DNA of 64,000 nucleotides from Liolophura sinensis (lineage: Eukaryota > Mollusca > Polyplacophora > Chitonida > Chitonidae): the NCBI RefSeq assembly GCF_032854445.1, contig NC_088295.1, positions 27,887,385 through 27,951,384 on the forward strand. The letters are read 5' to 3'. A program made the position numbers and the translations under genes. Each line of letters opens with the position of its first letter. Position 1 is the first letter of the stretch. Under the pieces are notes generated by a model. That model worked only from the letters and a program-made list of their open reading frames with translations, did no database searches and was not told where the DNA came from. Positions 13,101 through 25,900 of this stretch are shown one piece after another.

Positions 13101-16100
13101 TTGTCTGTGTGGTGCAACAAACGAGCAAAGGTTGGCAAACACTGCTTCACAACCTTGAAGTTAGGGGGAGGATTTTTATTTCTGCACAAGTTTGACAAAG
13201 TCCAAGTTATGTTCCTCAGAAATCCAGCCTGAAACAGAAAAGTGATGACAAAGAGTTATAATTTCATGGAGAAAACTTGCATAGTGTGTTTACATATTCA
13301 AGCAATCCTCTGATAACCACCTGCGCTGACACCACTCCCGTAAGGCAGGCAAGCCACCATGTGGACAGAATTGAGTATTTATTTGATTTATTTGATTGGT
13401 GTTTTACGCCGTACTCAAGAATATTTCACTTATACGACGGCGGCCAGCATTATGGTGGGTGGAAACCGGGCAAAGCCCGGGGGAAACCCACGACCATCCG
13501 CAGGTTGCTGCCAAACCTTCCCAATTAAGGCCGGAGAGGAAGCCAGCATGAGCTGGACTTGAACTCACAGCGACCGCATTGGCGAGAGGCTCCTGGGTCA
13601 TTACGGACAGAATTGCATACTGTAAAGTTTTAATATTTTATGCAAAATATCAGCGAGAATCCAACCAAAATCCACCTTTCAGAGACAAAACTTACTGAGG
13701 TGTCATTCTTGATGAGTTGAAGGAGGGGACCTACAATTCCACAGTCAGTCACTATGTTTCTCAGTTCTGGACCATCACCTTAGAAAAACAAAATTGATAT
13801 ATATCAAAGGTAAAACATGCATAAATGATTGAATGCATGTGATAGGTTAGACCTAACTGATATTACTTACCATGTCCAATGTACAGGCCCTCACAAATTT
13901 CATAATATAATGCTACACTACATTTCTCAAGTTTAATCTTGTATTTCTGATCATAAAAGAAAATAAAAAGGATGAAACAAGAGGTTTCGTACAGTGTGGA
14001 AAGGTCGGTCTATCTCGTTATTTACCTGCGATGTTGCCCAGGGCCCAGACAGCCTGCTCACACACACTCTCATTGTTAGACTCTAGCAGCTTGATGAATG
14101 GTTTTACAGCTCCAGCATTCACCACCACTTTGGTCTGGTCACTCGTTCCAGAAGCTATGTTTGTCAATGCCCAGGCAGCTTCAAACTGTAGACTAGGCCT
14201 GAAGAAAACGTACCACATTGAATATATGTTATAACAATATGACAATGTGTATGCAGCACACTCTTCTAATGCATGTTGGCTCTAAATGACAAAGTATTCT
14301 TTTCTGTGATCTTTAAGTTTCCAGTGATTTTGTTTAAGTCTAACATGATCTGTAACTCATCATGGTGAAATCTGTAACTCATCATGGTGAAATCATGTAC
14401 CAAATAATAAATTTATAACGATTTGCCATTAGGAAAAATCCAAAAAATAGTCAAAATGGCCCAGATCTCTAATTTGATCTGTAACTTGTACTAGTGAAGC
14501 TAGGTCCAAATTGTCAATTCAGTATGATAAAGAAAACAGCTTGCAAACATCTGTTGTGAACCTGTAGTTTCTCGTCCCTCCCTTCCACTGAGCGTACTGG
14601 TAGGTGGACTGAATAACTCCTGCTTACCGGTCATTAAAAGTGAGAAATTCCACCAAACGAGGGACAAGTCCAGCCTGTATCACATCACTAATTGGGGGGT
14701 TTCTCTCTTTGGACAACACCTTTCTCACAGCAGTCGTAGCAGCCAATTCTCTTTCTGGGTCACGGCTCGCCAAGCCCTCTATGATTTGCTCAATGCTTAG
14801 TGCTGGTTGCTATAAAAATAACAGGGAACCTTGTTAGTCTGACAGCCAGCATGGTGAAATTTTATCAATAGACATGGGGAATTCTGGACCAGCCAGCTGT
14901 GGATACAAGAACGACTTGTCAGAGATGAGATGACTGTTTACTGTAAAACTGTTTTACATTTGTTGCTCTAATTTATATTTGGGATGGAGCAAAAGTCTTC
15001 CCTAAGTTTTAAGTGAACAGAATGCCAATTCCAAAATTCTGGAAAAATACAGTTTTTTCTTTGCATATACATGCATCTATCTTGACTGTGTGCATGCCTT
15101 AAAATTTTCCAATATTCACAATCGTTGTTGGTTGCCAATGTTGATATACGCATGAAAATACACATAGATACCCTGTTGGAGTTCTGTTCCTTCAGTGGGC
15201 TTACTGGGTCTTCATCAACTGTAACATTACGGCGTTTTAGGAGCTGATCATCCTTTTTAGTTTTACGCAGTTCAACAGACACTTCATTTCTTCTCCGCCG
15301 CATTTCCTGAAATTTCAAAGGAAAATAATTATATGTAATGAAACCAGTTTGAATGAAATTCATGCTCATATGTCCCCAATGTGATGAATTTAACATATAG
15401 GTCACCCATGGATGTTAAGTTTCTAAGGCCAAACTAATAACTGCAAGTATGGAAGGACCAGAATACAGAGTCTGATTCATAGTGGTATCAAACTTGCAAC
15501 TGTAACACAGAAACCACCAAACTACCTACAAGTGTGGAGTTCATAAGTAACCAATAGAGCTAGGTGTGAGATTGGCTTTTCATGCACTATCATGCAAGAT
15601 CTGTAACACTGGAGAAATGCCAATAGTACACCTTAATGAACCAACAGTGGTGAAACAGGTGGAGATAATTCAGTCAATATTGCTTCAGAGACAAGATCTT
15701 AAGCTCTTGATTCTGGTTAAGACCAAAATAAACTAAATTTTTCTTGACAGCTTGATATACAAATATAGAGGGATTAGTGGAGTTTATGCTGCTGTTTAGT
15801 CCTGTCGTAGAGGATTAGACCATTCACTGAAGAATCTGTTTTTCAATCATTTACGTGGGTAATCAATAAGTTCACTGGGCAGCTACTCAACATTATTACT
15901 CTCTACGGTGTACTACTTTTTTCATTCTCTACGGTGTACTACTTTTTTTTCATATGGTGGATCTCCAAACAGCAGGCCTAGCCTGATCACAATCAATAGT
16001 GTCTTTTCCATCCTATTTATATCTCTGATGTCATTCTGCACATCAGTATATGTCAGGTCATGAAAATTTATTTTCATGTAAGTTATTCATCTGTCAGTTT

Positions 16101-16220
16101 CACATTACCATACTGAATTACACCATATGCAATGATGCATCACCGATAACTTACATCCATGTCACGGCCTTTGTTTTTGTAGGTCTTCAAGCGCATGTTT
16201 TCTTGAGCTGGAGCAGGCAT
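10171..16220 (-). CDS. Importin subunit alpha (karyopherin alpha), KPNA2-like
   Basis: Nuclear import adaptor: binds classical nuclear localisation signals and, through its N-terminal IBB domain, importin beta. Coding exons (minus): 16155-16220, 15172-15306, 14628-14809, 14026-14198, 13696-13778, 13018-13228, 12089-12198, 11702-11878, 11349-11531, 10926-11075, 10171-10272. They sum to 1572 bp, 523 aa, close to the usual ~525-530. Residues 23-50 hold the basic IBB stretch (EMRRRRNEV... and LLKRRNV). Armadillo repeats follow, with the Trp/Asn ladder that lines the NLS groove: [57 protein letters not shown]. The C-terminus GQYEFKA...GFSF recalls vertebrate KPNA2 and points to the alpha1-type subfamily, but subtype needs a tree. 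A non-coding first exon probably ends at 16663 (donor GTAATG), with the second starting at 16328. Introns carry SINEs at 10.6 and 13.4 kb. Confidence 0.96.
10430..10510 (-). repeat. SINE family A fragment
   Basis: Short decayed stretch with CTTATACGACAGCAGTCAGG, matching the tail-proximal body of the family; in the last intron of importin alpha. Confidence 0.5.
10590..10810 (-). mobile_element. tRNA-derived SINE, family A
   Basis: Diverged minus-strand copy with a small internal deletion. The tRNA-like head is at the right end (GCTGGCGCGCTAACC). An 8-bp repeat, TGTTACAA, at 10582-10589 and 10811-10818 is a likely target-site duplication. Intronic in importin alpha. Confidence 0.8.
13374..13604 (-). 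mobile_element. tRNA-derived SINE, family A, 5'-truncated
   Basis: Minus-strand copy lacking the A-box end of the tRNA head, yet flanked by an 11-bp duplication, GGACAGAATTG, at 13363-13373 and 13605-13615. So it is an incomplete reverse-transcription product and not a later deletion. Little divergence from the 20.26-kb copy suggests a fairly young insertion in an importin alpha intron. Confidence 0.88.
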
Positions 16221-16662
16221 GATTGACTTCACTTTTGTTTATGATACCCAGACTAACTATGGTTATAAAATCTGTCAGCTCTCTGAAGACTAGCTCTTAC
16301 TTCTGGTCGCCCAACAATCTAGTAAGCTCTGAAAAAAGCACAGAAATGAGAAAAACAGATTATGTATTATCATAACTTCAGATTACCAATTCAACCATTA
16401 AAAGTAATGTAATACACTAGTAGCCAAATCAATATTTAGGTCTAAACCATTATAAATGATTATCCAAAAAATGAACCAAATTTCCTACAGGATATTTTTA
16501 GTCAAAATGTATTTTACTTACATTTTGAGATTGAACAAATGCATGGCAGAAATTCGTGAAGAGAAAATCTTATCAGCGGTAATTCGTAAGCTAACCTTTA
16601 TCTCTGGGTTGAACACTGTTAAATCGCAATAAAGCGTTGTATAAAAAAAATATCTACATTAC

Positions 16663-16997
16663 CTTGTTGATAATCGAGGAGTTTCCTCACCGCACGTGCG
16701 GTACGCTCAATGTCTTCCTTGGCTTTGAATATGCCGGGTGAAGTTTATGTGTGCCATTTGATTGGCTCCCGCGAACGATCAACATGCATGTAATTGGTCA
16801 TTGCTATGGAAACGTAGAAAATGATATCCTCATCGTCCTTATGAAATTATTATAAGACATGGGAACCTAAACTCGGTGATGAACATTAACGTTTGTTTTC
16901 GCAACTGCCTCGGAAAGAGCACAAAATTTTTAACTTTCATGTTCTGCGGCGATAACTTCAATGCGCATGCGCATGGCAATGTTTTCAAACCGTCAAA
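16663..16997. promoter_or_regulatory. Bidirectional promoter between importin alpha and CEP43
   Basis: Fewer than 340 bp separate the likely non-coding first exon of importin alpha (donor at 16663, minus) from the CEP43 ATG at 16998. The interval contains the E-box-centred palindrome ACCGCACGTGCGGT at 16689-16702 and the palindrome ATGCGCATGCGCAT at 16961-16974, which contains the full NRF1 consensus TGCGCATGCGCA. No TATA box is evident on either side. Transcription starts are not visible from sequence. Confidence 0.65.
16961..16974. promoter_or_regulatory. NRF1-type site, perfect palindrome
   Basis: TGCGCATGCGCA fits the consensus YGCGCAYGCGCR exactly. It lies 24 bp before the CEP43 start codon, so it is either core promoter or extreme 5' UTR. 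NRF1 sites of this form are typical of bidirectional housekeeping promoters. Confidence 0.7.
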
Positions 16998-19900
16998 ATG
17001 TCTGCAGACGAAGACACTGAACTGAGAGATTTAGTTGCTCAAACTTTAGAATCAAATGGTGTCCTTGGAAAAATAAGGGTAAGTAAAGCTACCACAACAT
17101 TACTTATGAATTTCCCTTGTGAGATTTGTGTTATATAGATCAGATGACTCTAGCCTAAACGTGAACGACAGGTGGTTGTTCCTCGCCGAGTCCAGTTTTC
17201 GTGACGGGAGCATGTGCTTGTGCTGACATGTTGTGGGCAGCCCTTTCTGTTACGGCATGTGATTTCAATTAAGATGTATGACTGTGTGTATTTCATAAAT
17301 TATTTTTTGTCCACTTGACAGCTTGTCGGTCTCAATTGATTTTCTTCCTCGTAAGATGGATTTGGGTTGGGATGGGTTCGTTCGTTCGTTCTTTCGTTCT
17401 ATAACGTTCAACCCAAATTTTGCCAGAAAGTCTAGCTTGAGACCTCTGTCTAAGGGTGGCTTATATATACTGATATGCGGGGACTGCTGGCCACAATTAG
17501 CTTGAGAGCTGTGTGAACCCTATTCCGGTATAATGCTTGCAAATAGCTACCTCCTCATTCAATTTCTTTTCAGGTGCGTTAGAATGCACATAAAGCCCAG
17601 CAGTTCTGAAAGCTAAAATATTTACACACATTTTGCCACAATCAGTACTTGCCTTTACATCACCACTTGCCTTTACATCACCACTTGCCTTTACATCACC
17701 ATTGTCTTGTAAATCTTAGCCAAAGTCAAAAATAGGCTCATATTTAGCAGGTCGACGTGTGCTGCCATGTTTGGAAAATCTGTGCAGTGAGGCACGCATA
17801 CGCAGCAGTGGTTGACCTTTCCGTGAAATATAGAGTGGAACAGGTACCAAAGATAACTCCCACTTTTTAACTGCAAACTTAATTTGACAGTTCTCACAAG
17901 CTCTGGAGTCTGTCATTCTGCTCAATTGCAAATTCACACTTCTGCAGTAAAATGGCTTTCTGTCTATCAAAACCAACAGCCAGCTGTTCAAAACATAGTG
18001 ATATCGTGAAAGATCAACCACACATATGCAGGGAGTAACAACCCGGTTTATTAGGTCACAATGTCGGCGTGGCATGTGGGCTAAGTTACAACTGTGAATT
18101 ATCTTGGATTTACTGGCCGTAAAGGCTACAAAATGTGGAAAAGATTGGCAGAGGAACAGAGAATGTCTTGGTGAACATAATTTACTGGAGTTAATGCATG
18201 GATAGGGTTATTTTCCACAGAATTTTTTTTTTTTTTTTGGGGGGGTGCTGTTCTTAAATGCCACTATTTTAACCTGGAAGACTCCTCGACTGTGATCTAT
18301 ACCCAACCGCACATTAAAAGATCACAGCTGAGATCCTTGGCTACCAGAAAATCCTTACTAATACACACTGCCATCCTTAGCAAGCACTTGTGCACCTGAT
18401 TATCTCATTCAGCATACTTGTTAGCTATTCTACAAGTATGCAGAGCCCTGGGCCGAATTCCACAAAGCCGTTTTAATGTAAAGAGCACATAACTACCATG
18501 GCAACCAGCATTGTAGGCATTACATTGCCGTGGTAGTTACGTGCTCTTAAAGTTAAGAGGGCTTCATGCAAGATGGCCCTTGGGGGCTAGCTATCTGTCC
18601 CGCATGAAAAATTTCACCACCCTTTACTACAGGAGCCAAACCTGTCCTTATGTTTGGTATACACAGATTCCCTAAGTCATCCAAATGTACTTATGTCAAA
18701 ACCAGCATCGATAAACCTTGTTCGAACACATTAATCCAGCCATTTAAACTTTTCAATCAAACAAGTCGTACCAGCATCTGCCATGTTGTGAGTTTGAACC
18801 AAGTTTGAGACAAGTTCAGGCAAGGTATGTGCTATAAGACATGACTGTTTGAAAATTTCTTCCATTGGTGTTTTTCCTCTAGGAAATTATTTGGTTTTTC
18901 TTTTTTTTTTTTTTTTTTTGGCTTTCCAGAATAAGGGAACTCTTGTCATTGGATTTTGTGTCTATCTTTCGCGGAGCCAGCACATACCTTGCTTAAGGTT
19001 CAAGCATGAAACATGGAGGACGTCAGTTGCTCTTTTCGATTCAAAATTCTCAACGACTGGGTTGTCATTAATAGAGGGCTTGCTGATGCACATTTTGACG
19101 TCTTTTAAACGCGGATAACTTATGGAATCAGTGTATACCAAACATTAGGATGGAGTTTGTGTAATTTTCCTGCTGGGTTAGATATGACGAAGAGACGGGT
19201 TGTATGTACCAAGTCAGTTTAACACATCTCGATGGGCTACATATATAATACACAGTACCTAAATCCTTTTAATACAAGATCAGTCTGTAGGCTGAGACAT
19301 TTACACTCATTTTGCAAACATTGACGCCAACCTTCGTTGGATAATTCCTCAAAAAATCCGTCAAAATTGGAGCTACTAGCCACTTGGTGCCATGTCAGCC
19401 AGATTGACTCTCGATTGGTACATCGATTACGTTATTAAAATGACATCTAAAAGTATGTCACAACTTTACTTGAGTATTACAGGTTAAAGAACTCCTAGAA
19501 GATTGCGAATCCATCAGCGAACATAAGTCACCTGACGTATGCCCAAGATCTAACCAGTCATTATAAGTTCACGTCTGATTTCTCAGCAGACAACCATCAG
19601 GATCTATCATAACAAATGACACATTTCAAATTTACTTGTAACAGTGACACGTAAACCTTCGGCTCTGCAAATGATGTATCGAGTCAGGCAAAGTCAGAGA
19701 ACAGGACACCTCTTATTGTTTATGCTTGTAACAATTAGAAATACTGTATTAGTGCCTGTATGGTAATTTTCAGATCTGCATTGTGAAAATCAGAAAAGAT
19801 AAAAATGGATAAAGATAGTGTAGCAGCCTTCCAAATTGTTATATGAATACAAGAATTGTTTACATGTAGTGAGTATGCCAGGGAGTGATTACAAGTTAAA

Positions 19901-22900
19901 ACAGGGGGTTTATTAAAAGGAAGCCACCAGCTACCTGAGCCTGCTTCTATAGTAATATTTTAAGCAGGTAGCCATCTACTTTTGTTTCATTTAATTATCT
20001 GCAAACTAGCCAACTAGTCTTCCAGGGTAGCCTTCTACTCAAAGCCCTGATATAGGATGTTTGTGTTGAGGACCGACTTACTCTGTGAGCCAGGATTATA
20101 TTCCAAGTTGCGCACCGCTACACTCACCATAACAGAGCAGCTGTGGTTAAAGTAGATCAAGATCTTGTGACATTTTGACAGAAAGAAATGTTGACAGGAT
20201 GAAATGCAAATGTGAGTTATTAATTCATATTTCTCAGATGCTTTGTTTCTGTTCAGGGGCCTCCGTGGCTCAGTTAGTTAGCGCGCTAGCACAGCGTAAT
20301 GACCCAGGAGTCTCTCACCAATGCGGTCGCTGTGAGTTCAAGTCCAGCTCATGCTGGCTTTCTCTCTGGCCGTATGTGGGAAGGTCTGTCAGCTACCTGC
20401 GGATGGTCATGGGTTTCCCCCGGGTTCTGCCCGGTTTCCACCCACCATAATGCTGGCCACCGTCGTATAAGTGAAATATTCTTGAGTACGGCGTAAAACA
20501 CCAATCAAAAAAAAAAATAAAAATGTTTCTGTTCAGTTAGGTAGTTTAACATGTATATATTATGTGTATATATGTTATTTTTTTCTTTCGGTGCAGGCAG
20601 AGCTGAGGGCAAGTGTGTTTTTGACTCTAGAAGAGCAGGAATCTGTCCAGGTAAAGTATTCTACATGTACATTGTGGTCCTAATAATATTCATTGCTGCA
20701 TTTCTCTCAGTATTTCCCAAAATTAATTTCATTCTGAAAAATTTTGGGGGGAGGGGGTGGCTTGAGTGTCTTCATTTTTGAAAAGTGTGTTTAAACATAC
20801 TGTACTCATATCATATATTGTAAAAATATTCACATTCTAATGAATGATCATTTTAAAATACTACTTTGTTCACTTTTTGGCAGAATAAAACCCCATTTCT
20901 GAATGCAGAATTGAAGAAGTTTTTGATCACCAAAGAAGGTAAGTTGATCTTCTTCTTGCAGTATGTACTTCCTAAGCCTAGTCTTAATTTAGCCACATAC
21001 ATAATATACATTCATTGGTTGTAGGAAGGCTGGTGGCTGGCTTGGTGCAAGAGTTCCTGGAGCACTTCAATCTTGAATTTACTCAGGCGGTGTTTGAGCC
21101 AGAAAGTGGGGTGGTAAGTCAAGTGAAGTATATTACTGTAGAGGCTTTCCAGCTTTATTGAATTTCTTACATGTAAATGGTGTACCAGCATTGCTTTGAT
21201 TGTCAGAGGTGCCTGACCATGGCTGTTAAGGGTTTCAATCACTTTAAATGGAGCAGGGAATTGTTTTCACAAAGTGCTCTTACGTGGACGTAATCTACAT
21301 GTGCCATGGTGACCAGCAGTGTTGCCATTACGTCACCATGGCAGATATTTGTATGTAACGGCAGGTGTGATTTTTGGAAGGGGCGACAGTGTTTGTTTTT
21401 TTTTTTGTTTAGTTTGATATGACAGTTAACCTGTTTAGGAATACATGTAGTTCCACTCTCTCTAAGTAAATGTTTTCTTTGATAACACAACCAGTGGTCT
21501 TATTTCAAGGTGGAAAACACCAGCCCTGATGGCTTAGTTGGTAGAGCGTCTGCTTTTGGGGGCGGTAGATCCAGGGTCAATCCTGGGTCGGGTCACACCT
21601 AAGACATTAAAGGAGGAAGTTGTAGCTTTCTCGTTTGGCGTTCAGCATTAAGGGGATAGCGCAATGACTGGTTGACAATGTGGGGTTCGTCTCTAAGAAG
21701 GAGCACTAGATAAAAAAAACGGTGAAAAGTCCTGCAACAAAGCGGCTCCTTTGTCGTCATATGACTGAAAAATGGTTACGTACAACGTTAAGCCCTAAGC
21801 ACTCACTCGCTCACTCCAGACAGAAAACAGTAGATTTGTATGTTTTGTTACAGAAATCTGTTTATGACGGTCGTGAATCTCTGGCTCACGAGCTCAACTT
21901 ACATGTAGACGCTACCATAGGGGACAACAACAAGCAGCCCCTGCTGAAGGAGCTTGTCACCAGGTTACAGGGAGAGAAAACCAACAGATCTGGCTTTGAT
22001 ACCAGTGTAAGCATACAAGCTGTAGGTTGAAAGTGTGGCTGGAGGGGTAAAAGTGCGGCTATTCAATCAGTAACACATTAATGACATGATTAGAAAAGTA
22101 TCAACAAGTGTAGTGTGTACTTGTATGCAATGTGATTATGACAGAAGAAAGTTTTACTCATAATCCCCGAAATACTTGAAGTGGAGTAGGTCTTTATAGT
22201 GTTAAAATAGATGTACATGTATAGTGACCAGAGACTTTTGTAGAATAACATTAACAAGTTAGTGTACATGAAATCCGAGGTAATATATCAAGTGGGCATA
22301 AAAAATGGGACTTAATTGATGCTACATTGCTCCATTATCCTTTGTTCAAACCCTTTCAAACTGTAGACAATCAAGTGGCATGATTTTGTTAATATATTGA
22401 CCAATTTTCAAGGTCATAGCTTGAGTAGTCTGTACACAGAGTTAAAATGAAAACATAGCCTTAAAAACGCACGTTCCGGTGACCCACATTGAATCACCTA
22501 TCAGGGTCACATGGAAAAATTCACTGAGGATGAACTAAAAGCACGCATCAAGGATTGCTGGAAAAAAATTACTTTTAAGGAGATTCGGGACTCAATCACT
22601 TCATGGAAGAAACGTTTGCGCACCATCTGCCGAGAAGATGGAGGAAAAATTGAACACCTTTACAAGTAAAACAAGGTAGAACATCATTTCAAAATGTCCG
22701 GAACATGCGTATTTTGATTTTGGTCCCATGAACAGAAATCTTAAAGGATGAAATTGAATTTTGTCTGTATACTTAGGACATAATGGCTTTTGAGTGTGTA
22801 AATTTTTAGAAGCTGACGTAGGAGGGTTTCGGAGATATTGAGTGTCAAAGTACGACGCATTTTTTTATGCCCACCTGATATAGGTATTAGTTGTGGAAAA

Positions 22901-25900
22901 TTTAATACATGTAGGGTTCGATGTGCATCACTAATCTGAAGATTAGGTGTTTCTAGATTGGGTTTCTAACTCATTTGGCATTTACATATCTATACAAATA
23001 GCTTGTTCCATAATCAGTACCATCAGAAGTCAATTGCATACAAGTATGCAACTTCCCTATAGCTAGCCTCCATGGTACTTTTCTTCGATCTTAAACTCAT
23101 TATGTGACGTATCTGTGCAGCCATGTATTTTTCTTTTTCTCTAATGCATATGAGAATGTTTGAGAAACAGCTGGTGCATGATAATTTCCAAACGCGGTTG
23201 TGTTGAAATAGACTTAAAATTAAGTCTAATAAAAATTACGACAACGAAATGTTTTTGATAGTAATGGGTTCTTAATTGCATAGCAACAATGATTGTCGAA
23301 ATCATAGTTTTTAAATATAAGAGTTTCAGTTTAAAGGTGTGGCCAGTTCTTGTCGCAGCTGTGTACAATAAGATTTCCCATGATTCAGTTCACAATTTCC
23401 ACCCATGAGGTTCGCATATTTCTTCACCAGATGATGTCACGTGTTCTGTGCCGTGGAGACTAGCTATAGAGAAGTTGCATACTTCTAGATGATGAACTTG
23501 TTGTACTGTGTATAACCATTGATGTCTACTTTGACATTAGCTTCTAAGATTCTCTGCTGTTTTTTGCTTTGAACTGTAACAGGTACCCTGTTCTGGCGAC
23601 TGGAATATACCAGAGGTAAACCATCTCGTCCTTCAGTCACCTGTTTTATTGATTTCATTGCTGTAAACATAACAACATTCTCTTTCCTTTTCTCTGGCTT
23701 GTGTTGGGCTTAACTCCTAAATATTTGATGTATATGTTGCACATTGTCAGTTGGCTTTGTTTCTTCAAGATGCATTGAAACATGCTGAAACTAGAAGTAA
23801 ATGTATTACCTAAGGAATAGAATTTTGGGGTTTGCTAAGCATATTAGTTGTGTATCAGCCAGTTCACATTAATTGTTTATAATTTTAATTATTCTCAAAA
23901 ACAGAATATTTATACATGCATGTATTGTTCTATGCTGACTGAGAAAACACTATTTCATGTAAGGGCCAGTTCTAGCCATGTCTTGTGAGGGCCAGTCCAT
24001 ATTATATTTCTGCATTTAGCGAAAGCCGATAAAAGCCACAGTTTTTGTGAAGGCCAATCCAAGCTATGTTTGTTATGAAGGCCATACCAAGTTGTATTTC
24101 TTGTTAAGGCCAGTCCAAGTTATCTTTCTTGTAAAGGCCAATCCAAGTTATATTTCTTGTTAAGGCCAGTCCATGTTATATTTCTTGCAATAGATAGTCT
24201 ATCCAGTGTGGCCTCCTCTTAAAATTGTCTCTGCTTTTTGTAGGATCTGTCTCCAAAGCAGATTGAAGACGCCAGGAAGAAATTTGAATACTATGATAAG
24301 GTCTGTGTAATAGTACTTGTGTATGTTGTGCTGGTGTTTTTTTTTTGTTTTGTTTTTTTTTTTTGGCATTATTATTATTGCCATATGGCTTTATTTTCAT
24401 GTTTTAAGTTAGAATAGATTTAAACATTTTGTGAAGGTGGAAATTGGATAAGTAAAAATTAAAGATTTTTCTCGTTATGCATTTTCAGGATCAAAATGGA
24501 ACGATTGACAAAGATGAACTACGCAGCCTGTTCACTGATATTTTCCCGGGTTTTCACAGGTATTGGACAAAATGTACATCCCAGTAGTGTCATTTTACAA
24601 AGCAGTAAATATATAGAGCTGAGTATCACTTTCACATTTATGAAGATTACCAACATTATAAGCATCCCAGTATTTTCCGTGTCAAAGAAAAAATTTGCCA
24701 GAGTGTGAGAACCACACTCATACAGTTTTTACCTATGAGGAGAGCCTACAATGGGAGGACTGTTGTCTTTGTCATGTGTACTAGTTTAAGTAATGCGGCA
24801 GATTCCAGCTGTTGGGAGACATCTTGTGTGAATTACATTGTATTTATTATTTCCATATATTAAAACTACTGTATTTTACCTAGAGTTAACTATATAAAAA
24901 TGCACATTTAGAAGCATGTAAAAGCTACTTTTGATGCTAACATGTAAGTTTTTCTCATAAGAAATTATTCAAACTTCATAAAAAAAAAAAATCCATGAGA
25001 TGGATGAATCAATGGATGAGTCAGGCAAAATATGTCACTTAAAAATGTTAAACTCTTGGTGAAATACAGTACTTGATGATTTCAGTTTTTTTTGGCAGGA
25101 ACATGTTGGAACGATACGTAAATGATGAATTTAGAGCTGTTGACAGAGATTTTAGCAATAGTAAGTATACCAAATCACATCTTTATACATACCAGTCAAT
25201 CCAGATTATGTTACAACTCATTCATTTCTCAGTCTTTATCATTTTCAAGTATACAAAACAACCTGTACACCGTTTAACTGCAATCCTGAGATAGTGTCAG
25301 TTGGAAGAGTTTTTGGGCAATGTTCAACTATCAGACTGACATATTAAAAGCCAAGAAGCGTCTGCTTAATGTACGTCTAAACAATGGTCACTGTTGCAGT
25401 ACCTTGAAATGTATGTGTATTCATGATATGTATGTGTATCTTCCCTTCCATATCCTCTATCAGTTATCCACAGTTAGTGAGATGATGTCAACCTCATTCC
25501 CTAAATAACAACAGAAAAATGACACTCACCTGTATTGTGTTGTAGATATATGTATATTAATTGTTGGATAATGCTGGCCGCCATTGTTGAAGTGATATAC
25601 TCTTGAGTACGAAGTAAAACACGAATCAAATAAATATATAAATAAATTGGTGGTATGTTTCTGTGGGAATAAGGTTGTTTGGGACTGGTGGGTATCTCCA
25701 TGGATAGTAGTACAAGTATCTGAATGGTTTCCTCCAGGAATAAATCGTGCTGTTGTCTGTGTGGGCTATTAATCAGTACTAAGTAAAACAAAAATGAAAT
25801 AAGTACATAAATTGACCGTGAGTCCTGGTGAAAAAAAATTATAAAGGTGGTGAAAGCTTCAGCTAGAAATTTGCTTACCATGTATTAGAGTTAGCTATTC

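Larger units (their letters stand above)
17079..20596. other. CEP43 intron 1, 3.5 kb, repeat-rich
   Basis: No coding exon is seen. It holds the ~0.9-kb dispersed repeat (17430-18351), a fold-back element (about 18470-18590) and a full-length SINE (20257-20523). Confidence 0.75.

Noticed and set aside
17716-18075. 119-codon minus frame as a host gene or THAP-like zinc finger
   Set aside because: Only one CxxC pair is visible, the frame is broken in the second repeat copy, and no full motif can be completed.
20257-20345. Functional tRNA gene
   Set aside because: A and B boxes are present but no cloverleaf forms, and the element continues into a SINE body with target-site duplications.
22511-22669. 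CEP43 exon
   Set aside because: The frame ends in a stop and matches a mariner transposase tail inside matching inverted ends.
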